Assembly: GCA_002719955.1 (NCBI GenBank)
Contig: PBFW01000032.1
Coordinates: 1-64,000 of the forward strand
Direction: 5' to 3'
Length of the DNA: 64,000 nucleotides
Origin: Deltaproteobacteria bacterium
Lineage (GTDB): Bacteria; Myxococcota_A; UBA9160; UBA4427
The notes beneath the pieces are model-generated. The model worked only from the letters and a program-made list of their open reading frames with translations. It did not search any database and was not told the DNA's origin. Shown one piece after another: positions 26,952 to 35,841 of the stretch (its first letter is position 1; each line of letters starts with the position of its first letter). A program made the position numbers and the translations under genes.

Positions 26952-27588
26952 CCTACCCGGATGCCTCCTGCTTCGATGTCGCTCGGACCGACTTCCTTCT
27001 CCGGAAGTCCCTTCGTCGGTCCCGCGAAATTCGGTTCGTTCGGTCGTCTAGAAGAGCAAATTTCATGCCGCCGCGGATCGTCCGGAGGGGACAGACCGTC
27101 CGCGGGTCAGCTCGCTCATCTTAGCGGAATCTCCTGCTGGTCGACTGCCTCCGACTCGCTCCGCATCTGCCGAGGGCCCGGCGGCCTCCTGCATGATCGT
27201 GTCGGCGGATCGTTCTCTACGCGCTCAGACGCTTCTCACTCCAAGTCCCTCTTGGGGTTCCGAGAGTCGTCCGGATCCGTGAGGGGATCGTGCAAATAGG
27301 TGTTCCCGGTCACGTTCGGGTCATTGTTGGAAAGAGAAGTTCCCTTGCCGATCCGAGCCCGCATTTTTGATCATAGTTTCGATCGCTGGGTCGGGGGCGG
27401 GAAGAGTCTCCATCCGGAACCCGCTCGCTCCCTGATTCCTTGAGGGGATGAACGGGGCAGTGGACCGTGAAAGCGTGCTCGGGGGAACCCGATGAACCAA
27501 TGGTTTCCGGTCATCGGTTCGTTGTCAACCACGATTTGATTTGCGCGGATCTGGTGTGCCGAGTTGCGCCACAGGGGGGCCGCAGGCG
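26952..27588. other. Long intergenic region between ccmC and the zinc-ribbon gene
   Basis: About 640 bp with no large open frame. On the minus strand a TTGACA occurs at 27528-27523 without a good -10, and a 42-codon frame runs from 27364 to 27236; it has no ribosome binding site. The rest shows no recognised RNA or repeat. It should contain the promoter of the zinc-ribbon gene. Confidence 0.4.
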
Positions 27589-28323
27589 CTACACGCCCCC
27601 CGACTCCATTTCGAACCCCAAGGCCTCCGCTTCGACCCGAAACAAGCCCACACGCCAGCGGAGCACGAGCAAATACGCAAATACGACGAAGAGTGTCAAA
27701 TTTCCCAGAAAGAAAGGGAGGCCCATCCCCTCACCGAGACTCTTGGCCTCACCTTCGAATTCGATGTTGTCCGGGTGCATCGCGCCGCCCACCAGATCGA
27801 TGATCCAGTAGTTGAGAGGAATCAGGACGACTCCGAGGATTCCGTAGATCGAGGCGAAGCGCGCGGTTCGTTCGTCGCCCTCGGTGAAGCTGCGAAGCAG
27901 CAGATAGGCGAGATAGACGAACCACAGCAGCAGTGTCAGCGTCAGCCGGGCATCCCAGACCCACCAGTTGCCGGGGCCCCAGGCACCGCGCGCCCAGATC
28001 GGACCGGTGATCAGCATCAACGTGCAGAAAAGCGTTCCGACCTCCGCGCCGGCGATGGCCAGCTGGTCGTGGTGTTCCCGGCCCCGCCAGAGGAAGAGCC
28101 CCCCCCCGACCGCGGTTGTGACGAAGCCCAGGTAGGCACCATAGGCGAGCGGCGGATGCACGTAGAGGATCTTCTGCATGATTCCCTGGACGGAGTCGGT
28201 CGGCGCCTGGATCACGGTCCAGGCGTAGATCGGCATCAGGCCGAGCACGATCCATCCGAGTAGCCGCAGGGCCACTCCGATTCGATCCGGGGAGGCGGCA
28301 GTCGATGGAGAGGGCGTCGTCAT
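27589..28323 (-). CDS. ccmC: Haem exporter/handling protein CcmC
   Basis: A 244-residue polytopic protein of System I cytochrome c maturation. It carries the haem-binding tryptophan-rich signature WGPGNWWVWDARL (about 128-140) between conserved histidines (YVHPPLAYGAY upstream and AMHPDNI downstream) and about six transmembrane helices. CcmC with CcmE loads haem onto the chaperone. It is the last gene of the leftward ccm operon, 42 bp after ccmB. No ccmD-sized membrane peptide is seen downstream. Confidence 0.93.
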   Translation of the reverse strand: MTTPSPSTAASPDRIGVALRLLGWIVLGLMPIYAWTVIQAPTDSVQGIMQKILYVHPPLAYGAYLGFVTTAVGGGLFLWRGREHHDQLAIAGAEVGTLFCTLMLITGPIWARGAWGPGNWWVWDARLTLTLLLWFVYLAYLLLRSFTEGDERTARFASIYGILGVVLIPLNYWIIDLVGGAMHPDNIEFEGEAKSLGEGMGLPFFLGNLTLFVVFAYLLVLRWRVGLFRVEAEALGFEMESGGV

Positions 28324-28365
28324 GGGGTCTCCTGGGCCGAAGAAAAGGGGCGCGGCGAATGCTTC

Positions 28366-29031
28366 TTACTCGTCGAGTACGTAGTCGAAGAGCAGGAAAC
28401 AGAGAATGAGATAGATCCCGCCGATCACGACCAGGGGTTGGAGCGCGGCGAAGGGCAGACCGTCGCCGGCGATCGTAGCCGCCGTGCCGTGGACCGCGGC
28501 GGCCAGGACGGGAATCAGGGTCGGGATCAAGAGCACGGGCAGCAGGACGTCGCGGAATCGGCTGCGCACGCTCATGGCGGAGAGCAGCGTTCCGATCGAG
28601 CAGATCGCGACGTTGGCCAGCGCCGCGACGGTCGCCGTTCCCGCGAGCCCGGTCCACAGGTCGACCCGAAAGAAAAGCGCGAAGACGAAGCCGGTCATCG
28701 CCTGGACGAGCGTGATCAGGAGCCAGGTCGCCCCGGCCTTGCCCAGGAAGATCCAACCCCGTGTGCCCGGTGCCAACGCGAGAGCCGTCATCGCGTCATT
28801 CTCCAGTTCCATTGCGAAGGTTCGCCCGAGTCCGATCACCGCGGCAAAGACATAGGTCACCCAGAGTACGCCCGGAGCGAATCGCACGACCTCGTCAGGC
28901 TCCATCGGTGGCCAGGCAAACTGAAAGACGACGACGACCAGAAACGAAAAGACGGTCATGGCGACCAGGCGATCGCGTGAGCGCCATTCGGTGGCGAGGT
29001 CCTTGAAGAGCAGTGTGAGGGTGACGTTCAT
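28366..29031 (-). CDS. ccmB: Haem exporter membrane subunit CcmB
   Basis: A 221-residue membrane protein with six predicted helices and the CcmB landmarks LLFKDLATEWRSRDRL at the N-terminus, FAMELENDAMTALALAPGTR in the first cytoplasmic loop and LLPVLLIPTLIPVLAAAV. It is the membrane partner of CcmA. Its ATG overlaps the ccmA stop (ATGA), so the two are translationally coupled. Confidence 0.93.
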   Translation of the reverse strand: MNVTLTLLFKDLATEWRSRDRLVAMTVFSFLVVVVFQFAWPPMEPDEVVRFAPGVLWVTYVFAAVIGLGRTFAMELENDAMTALALAPGTRGWIFLGKAGATWLLITLVQAMTGFVFALFFRVDLWTGLAGTATVAALANVAICSIGTLLSAMSVRSRFRDVLLPVLLIPTLIPVLAAAVHGTAATIAGDGLPFAALQPLVVIGGIYLILCFLLFDYVLDE

Positions 29032-29810
29032 ATCGCAGCCTCGTCGAGCGCTTCGGCGGACAGCGCCGAGAGCGTCGCGCGCAATGCGTCGACCTCGAAG
29101 GCGGTGCCGCTCTCACGGGCTGCGGCGCGTGAGGGGGTCGCGCGCACCAGACCGCGATGGAGGATGAGCGCGCGATCCGACAATTCCACAGCTCGGCGTG
29201 GATCGTGGGTGACGACCGCTAGGCTGCGCCCGCTCTGACGTTGGGCGGCGAGGCGCGTCGAGAGCCGTTCAGCGGAGAGTTCATCGAGGCCGGTGAAGGG
29301 CTCGTCCAGGAGGAGCAGCGCGGGTTCGTGCACGATCGCCCGCGCGATCGACAGGCGTTGCGCCATGCCTCGCGAAAAAGTGCCCGCACGTCGCTCGGCG
29401 ACGTCGAGAAGAGAGAAATCCTCGAGGATCCGATCGAGTTGGTCGACCGTCGGCCGTCGACCATGGAGGCGCGCTGCGAAGACGAGGTTCTCGCGCGCGC
29501 TGAGTTCGCCATAGAGCAGGGTCGCGTGGCCGACGTAGCCAATTGCTCCGCGCAGCGCCTCGCGCGAGAGGCGCTGTGCTGTCCCGTCGGCCTTCGTAGA
29601 GGGGGCGTCGTCGGAGAGCGCGTCGAAGCGGCCGCCGCTCGGCCGCGAGAGACCGGACAGGATCCGGAGCAGGCTGCTCTTCCCGGCCCCGTTTGCGCCG
29701 AGGATCGAAATGCACTCGCCGGCCGCGATCTCGAAATCGACCCCGCGGAGCGCAGCGATGCGCCCGTAGCGCTTCTCGACAGCCTCGCCCACGAGCCGAA
29801 TCGAATTCAA
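29028..29810 (-). CDS. ccmA: Cytochrome c biogenesis ABC ATPase CcmA
   Basis: A 260-residue ABC ATPase with Walker A GANGAGKSS, signature FSRGMAQRLSIARA, Walker B LLLLDEP and the H-loop VVTHD. CcmAB uses ATP to release holo-CcmE from CcmC. The start is TTG at 29810, overlapping the stop of the preceding gene (TTGA). The frame is open further upstream to 29888, but that lies inside the previous gene in another frame. Confidence 0.92.
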   Translation of the reverse strand: MNSIRLVGEAVEKRYGRIAALRGVDFEIAAGECISILGANGAGKSSLLRILSGLSRPSGGRFDALSDDAPSTKADGTAQRLSREALRGAIGYVGHATLLYGELSARENLVFAARLHGRRPTVDQLDRILEDFSLLDVAERRAGTFSRGMAQRLSIARAIVHEPALLLLDEPFTGLDELSAERLSTRLAAQRQSGRSLAVVTHDPRRAVELSDRALILHRGLVRATPSRAAARESGTAFEVDALRATLSALSAEALDEAAI

Positions 29811-31783
29811 CCGCTCTTCTCCTCGGCTGACGGACCGGCGCTCGTCGCGGGACTGAGCTCGCCACCGCAATGGGAGCAGAAGTGCCAACGTGGGTCGATG
29901 TTTTGGCCACAGCTGGGACAGAACGCGCCGGTCGCCGGGGGAGAAGCGGCCGCCCCCGTCGCGTCGGGGCGCGTGGCGCCGGCCGCCGCCTCGCCGCCCG
30001 CGCGTTCGCTGCGCAGGAGTTCGATGGCCTGGCCGCGTAGACCGCTGCGCATCTCGGCGTAGTCGGATTCGTCGAGCTTGCCCGTCTCGAAGTCGTGATC
30101 GAGATCGCCGATCGCCGTGTAGATCGCTTCGCGTTCATCGTGGATTCGGATCGACTCGGGGTCAGCGCGCTGCTCGTGTTGCGCGACCCGGCGTAGCGGT
30201 GCGATCAAGAAGAGGGCAGCGGCGGCGGCGCCTGCGACCGTCAGTGCCATCGAGGCCGCCTGCGGGAGCCCCCCGCTGCGAATCGGGGTAAGGCTGAGAT
30301 CCACGATCTCGTCCGATCCCACGGTGAAAGCTTCGCGGTGGAGGAAATTGCGGGTGCCGTTGCGGAAGGGGCGTCGTCGGTGGAGGCGGCGGCTCTCTAG
30401 GGCGAGCCCCGTGTCCGCGATCAAGACATTCAACGTCGCGACCTCGCGTGGAAAGCGCAGGCCGATTTCGATGCCCTCGGGCCGGCTCGGCAGACGATAC
30501 GAGAAAGCGAAGGAATGCTCGCCGGGCCCGATCGGCCCGATCACGTCGAAGCCGCCATCGCCGGTTGCAGTCACGCCCATCGATTCCACAGCGGGCGCGA
30601 GGGGGCCGAGGGAGGCACCGGGCGGAATCGAAATATGCATCAGGGGAGCCTCGGAGCTGCCCGAGACCGGCGCTCCGGGTTCGACCTGGAGTTGTAGATC
30701 GACGTTGGCTGTCAGGCGCGTATCGTCGAGATCGAGCCAGACCTCCGCGCGCGGGATCGAGAGCGCGGCCGCGTCGAGGCGGCTCTCGGGGAGCGTGAGC
30801 GCAACCTCGATACGCTGCCCTCCCGCCAGCGCGCCGCGCGCCCAGGACGAGAGCGGTTGTCCGGAATCCGAGCCGATTTCGTCCGAGGCGACGAATCCTG
30901 GGCCCTCCGCTTCGATCCCGGTCGTGCCGGCGACGACGATCACACGATCCGTCGCTTCCCGGAACTCGATCGGTAGCTGGAGGGTTCGTTCGCCGGAGGC
31001 GCCGGGAAGGTCCGCAGAGACGGGCAGGCTATAGCGATATTCGATGCGCTGTTCCCCGGGATAGAGGGGCCCCCAGAAACGGATCCGCCCCTCCTTGAGT
31101 GCGAGGCCGTCGCCCATCGATGAGCGTCCCGCCGAGAAATCGCGGGCTTGCGCGGGAAGTGTTCGGCGCAAGATCGCCTCCTCGTGATCCTCCTGGGAGA
31201 GCAGGATCACGCGCTGACCGGTGCTGACGAGTCGCAGGATTTCGGTGACGACGATGCGATCACCCATCCAGTCGATACGAGCGCGAACCTCTTCGATGCG
31301 GACGTCGCTCACCTGGTCGGTCGGAGAGGAGACATGGATTTCGACGAGTGTCTGGGTGGCGCCTGGATCGAAGGTGACGCGCTCGCCGAAGGGGATCTCC
31401 GCATAACGTGCACCGACCAGATATACGATTCCCGGGTCGTTCGAGATTCCCGTAAAGGTGATGCGGCCTTCGGCGTCGGTCTTGCCATCGGTCAGCCCCG
31501 GACTCCCATCGGGTGCCAGGGCGTAGAGGGCGATCGTGATTCCCTCGGTCGCGGCCGAGCCCGCTTCGGCAATGATCTGGACCGTGATCTGGCCGGGGCC
31601 CGGCGGCGGAGGCGGGGGCGGCGCGTTTTCCGCTGAAGACTGGGCGAGCGCGCCACCGACGGCGAGCACCGTCAGGCCGAGGAGGGGGGTGAAAATCGCG
31701 GCGAAGGCGGCCCCTGCCCCGCGAGCGCGCCGCGAGCGTCCAGTATTGGGCAGATGCGGGTTGGTGCGGCGAAAGGGGTTCAT
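29807..31783 (-). CDS. Mosaic membrane protein in the ccm operon: beta-sandwich domains, CcmI-like helices and zinc ribbon
   Basis: A 658-residue protein. It has a signal peptide or N-terminal anchor (about 24-48) and a proline run. A carboxypeptidase-regulatory-like beta sandwich follows (GITIALYALAPDGSPGLTDG), then a long extracytoplasmic beta-rich part and a transmembrane helix (about 535-555). Beyond that come a helical pair DEREAIYTAIGDLDHDFETG with KLDESDYAEMRSGLRGQAIE, and a C-terminal ribbon CPSCGQ...CSHCG. The helical pair resembles the start of CcmI/CycH, the apocytochrome chaperone. Starts and stops overlap ccmF (ATGA) and ccmA (TTGA). The role is inferred from context. Confidence 0.72.
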   Translation of the reverse strand: MNPFRRTNPHLPNTGRSRRARGAGAAFAAIFTPLLGLTVLAVGGALAQSSAENAPPPPPPPGPGQITVQIIAEAGSAATEGITIALYALAPDGSPGLTDGKTDAEGRITFTGISNDPGIVYLVGARYAEIPFGERVTFDPGATQTLVEIHVSSPTDQVSDVRIEEVRARIDWMGDRIVVTEILRLVSTGQRVILLSQEDHEEAILRRTLPAQARDFSAGRSSMGDGLALKEGRIRFWGPLYPGEQRIEYRYSLPVSADLPGASGERTLQLPIEFREATDRVIVVAGTTGIEAEGPGFVASDEIGSDSGQPLSSWARGALAGGQRIEVALTLPESRLDAAALSIPRAEVWLDLDDTRLTANVDLQLQVEPGAPVSGSSEAPLMHISIPPGASLGPLAPAVESMGVTATGDGGFDVIGPIGPGEHSFAFSYRLPSRPEGIEIGLRFPREVATLNVLIADTGLALESRRLHRRRPFRNGTRNFLHREAFTVGSDEIVDLSLTPIRSGGLPQAASMALTVAGAAAAALFLIAPLRRVAQHEQRADPESIRIHDEREAIYTAIGDLDHDFETGKLDESDYAEMRSGLRGQAIELLRSERAGGEAAAGATRPDATGAAASPPATGAFCPSCGQNIDPRWHFCSHCGGELSPATSAGPSAEEKSG

Positions 31784-33825
31784 GCGTGAGCCTCGCTGGC
31801 GGCCGCTGCGCCGGCGGCGCGACCGGTTGCGTCGGCACTGGACCGTGCGGGCTGACGCCGCTGCGGATGGGGCAAGAGAACGATCAAACAGCCGAATACG
31901 AAGAGGAGTCCTCCCGCCCAACCCCAGTTGACGAGGGGGTTGTGGTAGATCTTGAGGGTCGCAGAACCATCGGGCTCGACCGCCGTCAGGATCACGTAGA
32001 GATCTTCGCGCCAGCTCGAGTAGATCGATGGAATCGAATTGGGTTGCTGTTCGAGCCAGTAGATCCGCTTCTCGGGTGTCATGACGGCCAGGGCGTTCTC
32101 TCCCTCGCCGTTCTCGTCCCCGCCGCGATAGAGGGCGATCCTTGCCTTCGCGCCGCCATAATGCTGGGCGGGGATTGCGTCGGCGGTGAGGTAGTGGAGT
32201 CGGAAATCCTGGATCGAAGTCGATTCACCCGGTCGGATATTCTCGAGCTTCTGTTCGTTGAAGGCGGCACCCGAGATCCCGAGCAGGAGAATCACGACCC
32301 CCGCGTGGACGATATAGCCGCCATAGCGTCGCTGGTTGCGGCGCAGGAGCGTCCAGAGCGCGGTCGCCACGCTCTCGCCCAGGCGTCGCATGCGAGCGCT
32401 GACGGCACGAGTGTATTCCTGCCCGATCGTCGCCAAGACGAAAGCGCCGAGCCCCCAGGCGGAGATCGCCCAGTAGCCGGGTTCGACACCGAAAAGAAGG
32501 AGCACGGCGAGCGTGACGGCGAGGCCGACCGCGACGGGCACGATGAATTGGCGCGAAAGGCTCGCGAGGCTGGCGCGCCGCCAGGCGATCAGCGGACCCA
32601 CCCCGGTCATGACGAGCAGCAGCAGGGCGAGCAGCCCGGCGAAGGTGTTGAAATAGGGCGGGCCGAGGATGCGTCGGGCACCGTCCAGGGCCTCGGTGAA
32701 GACCGGGAACATCGTACCCACGAAGACGACGAAAAGGATCGCCATGAAGATCCAGTTGTTGATGATGAAGCTGGCTTCCCGAGAAAGGACGCTCTCTAGC
32801 TTGTTCGGGCTTCGCAGTTTCGGGAGTCGGCAGACCAATGCAAAGGTGAACGCAGCCAGGATGACCACGACATAGGCGAGAAAAATCCGGCCGAAACTAT
32901 CCGAATTCGCGAAGGCGTGGACCGATTGGACGACACCACTGCGTGTCAGAAATGTGCCGAAGAGGCAAAGCCCGTAGGTCAATCCGATCAGGACCAGATT
33001 CCACGTCTTCAGCATGTCCCGCTTTTCCTGGATCATGACCGAATGGATATAGGCGGTGCCCGCGATCCAGGGCATGAGCGAAGCGTTCTCGACCGGATCC
33101 CAGGCCCAATAACCGCCCCAACCCAGGACTTCGTAGGCCCAACGACCGCCCAGAATGATTCCGATGGACAGGAAGGTCCAGGCGAAAAGCGTCCAGCGGC
33201 GCGTGGTGCGGAACCAGGTCGTGCCCAGCTCGCCGGTGACGAGGGCTGCGAAGGCGAAAGCGAAGGGCAAGGCGAAGCCGGTGAAGCCCGTATAGAGCAT
33301 GACCGGGTGGATCAACATGACCGGGTGCTGCAGGAGGGGGTTCAGCCCGTTCCCATCCGAGAGCCGACTCACGTGGGGGACGCGCTCGAAGGGGAGCGTC
33401 TCGAAGTTCACGAGCCAGAGGAAGAAGGCCGTATTTGCGAGCATCGCGACGCAGACCCAGGGCATCAGGCCGCGATTCTTTGTGCGGTTCCCGATCACGG
33501 CCACCGAGGCGTAGGCGGCCAGCATCCAACCCCAGAGCAGCAATGAACCCGCTTGCCCGCCCCAGAAAGCCCCCAGTCGATAATGCAGCGGCATCGTGCG
33601 GGCAGAATGTGCCGCGACGTAGGAGAGAGAGAAGTCGTTGTTCGCGAGCGCCCAGAAGAGCGCGATCATCGCGACCGAAGCCGCGACGAAGACTACGTGC
33701 ACCGAGCGCTCGGCGACGCGGGTCCATTCCGGGCGCCGCGACACGCCGGCGTAGACGCCCGCTCCGACCCCGAGAAAGCAGAGCAGTAGGCCGAGCCGAA
33801 GCGCGTAGAGTCCGAGGTCAGCCAT
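31780..33825 (-). CDS. ccmF: Cytochrome c haem lyase subunit CcmF
   Basis: A 681-residue polytopic protein of the haem-lyase complex that attaches haem to apocytochromes. It contains the haem-handling tryptophan signature GWGGYWAWDPVENASLMPW (about 240-258), many transmembrane helices and the C-terminal periplasmic part with FRLHYLTADA. I chose the ATG at 33825 (MADLGLYALRLGLLL), which matches the family's usual start; the frame extends to 33918. It lies about 107 bp after ccmE and overlaps the next gene by ATGA. Confidence 0.95.
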   Translation of the reverse strand: MADLGLYALRLGLLLCFLGVGAGVYAGVSRRPEWTRVAERSVHVVFVAASVAMIALFWALANNDFSLSYVAAHSARTMPLHYRLGAFWGGQAGSLLLWGWMLAAYASVAVIGNRTKNRGLMPWVCVAMLANTAFFLWLVNFETLPFERVPHVSRLSDGNGLNPLLQHPVMLIHPVMLYTGFTGFALPFAFAFAALVTGELGTTWFRTTRRWTLFAWTFLSIGIILGGRWAYEVLGWGGYWAWDPVENASLMPWIAGTAYIHSVMIQEKRDMLKTWNLVLIGLTYGLCLFGTFLTRSGVVQSVHAFANSDSFGRIFLAYVVVILAAFTFALVCRLPKLRSPNKLESVLSREASFIINNWIFMAILFVVFVGTMFPVFTEALDGARRILGPPYFNTFAGLLALLLLVMTGVGPLIAWRRASLASLSRQFIVPVAVGLAVTLAVLLLFGVEPGYWAISAWGLGAFVLATIGQEYTRAVSARMRRLGESVATALWTLLRRNQRRYGGYIVHAGVVILLLGISGAAFNEQKLENIRPGESTSIQDFRLHYLTADAIPAQHYGGAKARIALYRGGDENGEGENALAVMTPEKRIYWLEQQPNSIPSIYSSWREDLYVILTAVEPDGSATLKIYHNPLVNWGWAGGLLFVFGCLIVLLPHPQRRQPARSSADATGRAAGAAAASEAHA

Positions 33826-33932
33826 GGGCTGATTTTCTCCAGGCCGCCGTCCGTCCGACCCGGTGGATCTTCGGCGGGGCGTTGTGTCGGGGCCGCTCGG
33901 CCCCGATCTGCGCGACATAGATCAGGTGCGGT

Positions 33933-34469
33933 TCAGAGTTCGATGCTCGGCTCGGCGGCCGGGCCTGCCTGGGCCTCGAATTTGGACGGACATTTCGCCA
34001 TCACGTTGTTCGCCTCGAAAACCTGGGATCCGCGCCTCAGGACGAGCTGGCCTTCGACCACGACTTCGGCGCCATCCTTGAACAGATCCGGGGTCTCGAG
34101 GCTGGCGTAGACGACCGAAAGCGTTTCGCCGACCGCTTCGCCGGCGTGAGGAGGGGCGTTCTGGACCGCGAAGCGGACGAGCTTGGCCTCGAGGTCTCGT
34201 TCGATCGACTCCGTCGCGACATAGCCGTGGACGCGCGCGGAGCGGCCGACCATTTCCGCCGCGCTCGCGTGGAACTCGTCGAGGTCCTGGAAATAACGGA
34301 AGGAGAGGCCGGCGTCGATCCGGCCCATGCCGTACCAGACGAGCAGCAGTGCGATGGCCGTCGCGCCTATGGCGATTTGTACACCCTTGGACATGGCGAT
34401 TGGGTCCGTTTGCTCGTGGCGCGGGAAGAGCCCGTCGAGCGCAGTGGGAAGGAATCGGGGCGCATTCAT
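33933..34469 (-). CDS. ccmE: Haem chaperone CcmE, Cys-type variant
   Basis: A periplasmic haem chaperone with one N-terminal membrane anchor (about 27-48) and an OB-fold. Conserved parts include VHGYVATESI, then YASLETPDLFKDGAEVVVEG. The haem-binding site reads NVMAKCPSKF: Cys stands where the canonical His is, as in the C-x3-Y subfamily of some Deltaproteobacteria and archaea, but here the fourth following residue is Phe (TTC), not Tyr. ATG at 34469 has GGGAG upstream; ATG at 34394 would give the usual short N-terminus. It is the first gene of the operon. Confidence 0.92.
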   Translation of the reverse strand: MNAPRFLPTALDGLFPRHEQTDPIAMSKGVQIAIGATAIALLLVWYGMGRIDAGLSFRYFQDLDEFHASAAEMVGRSARVHGYVATESIERDLEAKLVRFAVQNAPPHAGEAVGETLSVVYASLETPDLFKDGAEVVVEGQLVLRRGSQVFEANNVMAKCPSKFEAQAGPAAEPSIEL

Positions 34470-34511
34470 CGGTCCGCTCCCAGGGGCGAGCCCGCTCGAG
34501 GACCGGCTGTG

Positions 34512-34540
34512 AGATTAGCGATCGCCCCCGGGCGTGTCAA
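34512..34540 (-). promoter_or_regulatory. Promoter of the ccm operon
   Basis: Minus strand: a perfect -35 TTGACA (34540-34535), a 17-bp spacer and TAATCT (34517-34512). The spacer includes the palindrome GCGATCGC. The start site would be near 34505, leaving a leader of about 35 nt before the ATG at 34469, which supports that start. Confidence 0.5.
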
Positions 34541-34629
34541 AGCGCGTTGGTCCCAAAATGGCTTTAATTCCAGATACTTGGACGATTATACGCCTTGACG
34601 ACACCCAGCCGTCGGGCTAACCGGGGTGG

Positions 34630-35841
34630 ATGCCCGCTGCGAATCCCCGCCCGCCTCGCGATTGGGCCGCCCGATCGGACGCCCTCGAGCCTTTCCTGGC
34701 CATGGAGGTGCTCGAGCGGGCGGCGGAACTCGAGCGCGCGGGCATCGAGATCGCTCATCTCGAACTCGGTGAGCCGGAATTTGCGCCGCCGCCCGCCGCC
34801 CTCCGCGCCTGCGCGGACGCGCTCGCCCGGGACGAGACGAATTACACCGATAGCCGCGGCCTGTGGCCTCTGCGTGAAGCGATCGCCGCGGATCTCGAGC
34901 GGCGCTTCGGTCGATCTGTCCCGGTGGACCGCATCCTGGTGACGCAGGGAACCTCGAGTGCGATGACCCTCTCCTTTGCTTGCCTGATCGGGGCGGGGGA
35001 CGAAGTGTTGATTCCGACGCCGCATTACCCCTGCTATCCGAATTTCGTCCGTTTCTACGGCGGTGAGCCCGTCTTCGTCCCGACCTCGGCGGCGGAGGGT
35101 TGGCATGTCGATCCCGACCGGGTCGCGGCGGCGATCACGCCCCGAACCAGGGCCATCGTCGTGGGCTCGCCCGCGAACCCGACCGGAGCCGTCCAGCCAC
35201 TCGCCGTCGTGGAGCGGCTCGCGGAACTCGGCCCGACCCTGATCTCTGACGAGATCTATGATGGTCTGGTCTACGATGGACATCGGATGACCTCGGCGCT
35301 TTCGTTAGGCGATGAATCTTTTGTGCTCGATGGCTTCTCGAAGCGCTACGCAATGACGGGTTTTCGGCTCGGCTGGGTGGTCGCGCCGGAGGCCGCCATG
35401 CGTCGACTTCAGGTTCTTCAGCAGAATCTCTTCATCTCGCCGAGTTCCTTCGTCCAGCGCGCTGGCATCGCCGCGCTCGAAGAGGGTGCAGCGATGGCGG
35501 CGGAGATGCTCGAGGCGTGTGCGGAGCGGCGTTCTCTGCTGGTCGAGGGCCTGCGACGACTGGGCTTCGGGATCGGCCGGGAGCCAGAGGGCGCCTTCTA
35601 TGTGCTCGCGGACGCATCCTCTTTCGGTGCTGATTCACGCGCACTCGCCTTCGAACTCCTCGAACGCGCTCATGTCGGGATCACGCCGGGAATCGATTTT
35701 GGTGAGGCCGCAGAAGGTCGCTTGCGATTCTGTTATGCACTCGGAAAAGACACGATCGAGACCGCGTTGGGGCGTCTCGAGCCGGTTCTCGAAGAGATCG
35801 GGCGACGCCCGAATGGGCAGAGGGGAGGGGGTGGGAGATGA
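34630..35841 (+). CDS. Class I/II pyridoxal-phosphate aminotransferase
   Basis: A 403-residue fold-type I aminotransferase of the aspartate/aromatic group. It shows ELGEPEF, TNYTDSRGLWPLREAI, SPANPTGAV, the DEIYDGLVY loop, the PLP lysine in DGFSKRYAMTGFRLGW and the substrate carboxylate Arg in RLRFCYAL. The exact amino-acid pair is not deducible. The ATG at 34630 is used; the stop overlaps the engB start (ATGA). The 160 bp upstream are shared with the divergent ccm operon. Confidence 0.9.
   Translation: MPAANPRPPRDWAARSDALEPFLAMEVLERAAELERAGIEIAHLELGEPEFAPPPAALRACADALARDETNYTDSRGLWPLREAIAADLERRFGRSVPVDRILVTQGTSSAMTLSFACLIGAGDEVLIPTPHYPCYPNFVRFYGGEPVFVPTSAAEGWHVDPDRVAAAITPRTRAIVVGSPANPTGAVQPLAVVERLAELGPTLISDEIYDGLVYDGHRMTSALSLGDESFVLDGFSKRYAMTGFRLGWVVAPEAAMRRLQVLQQNLFISPSSFVQRAGIAALEEGAAMAAEMLEACAERRSLLVEGLRRLGFGIGREPEGAFYVLADASSFGADSRALAFELLERAHVGITPGIDFGEAAEGRLRFCYALGKDTIETALGRLEPVLEEIGRRPNGQRGGGGR

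Noticed and set aside
26952..27588. Possible tRNA, tmRNA or riboswitch in the ccm-flanking gap
   Set aside because: No TTCGA-type loop with flanking stems, no tmRNA ends and no known aptamer core could be found by eye.
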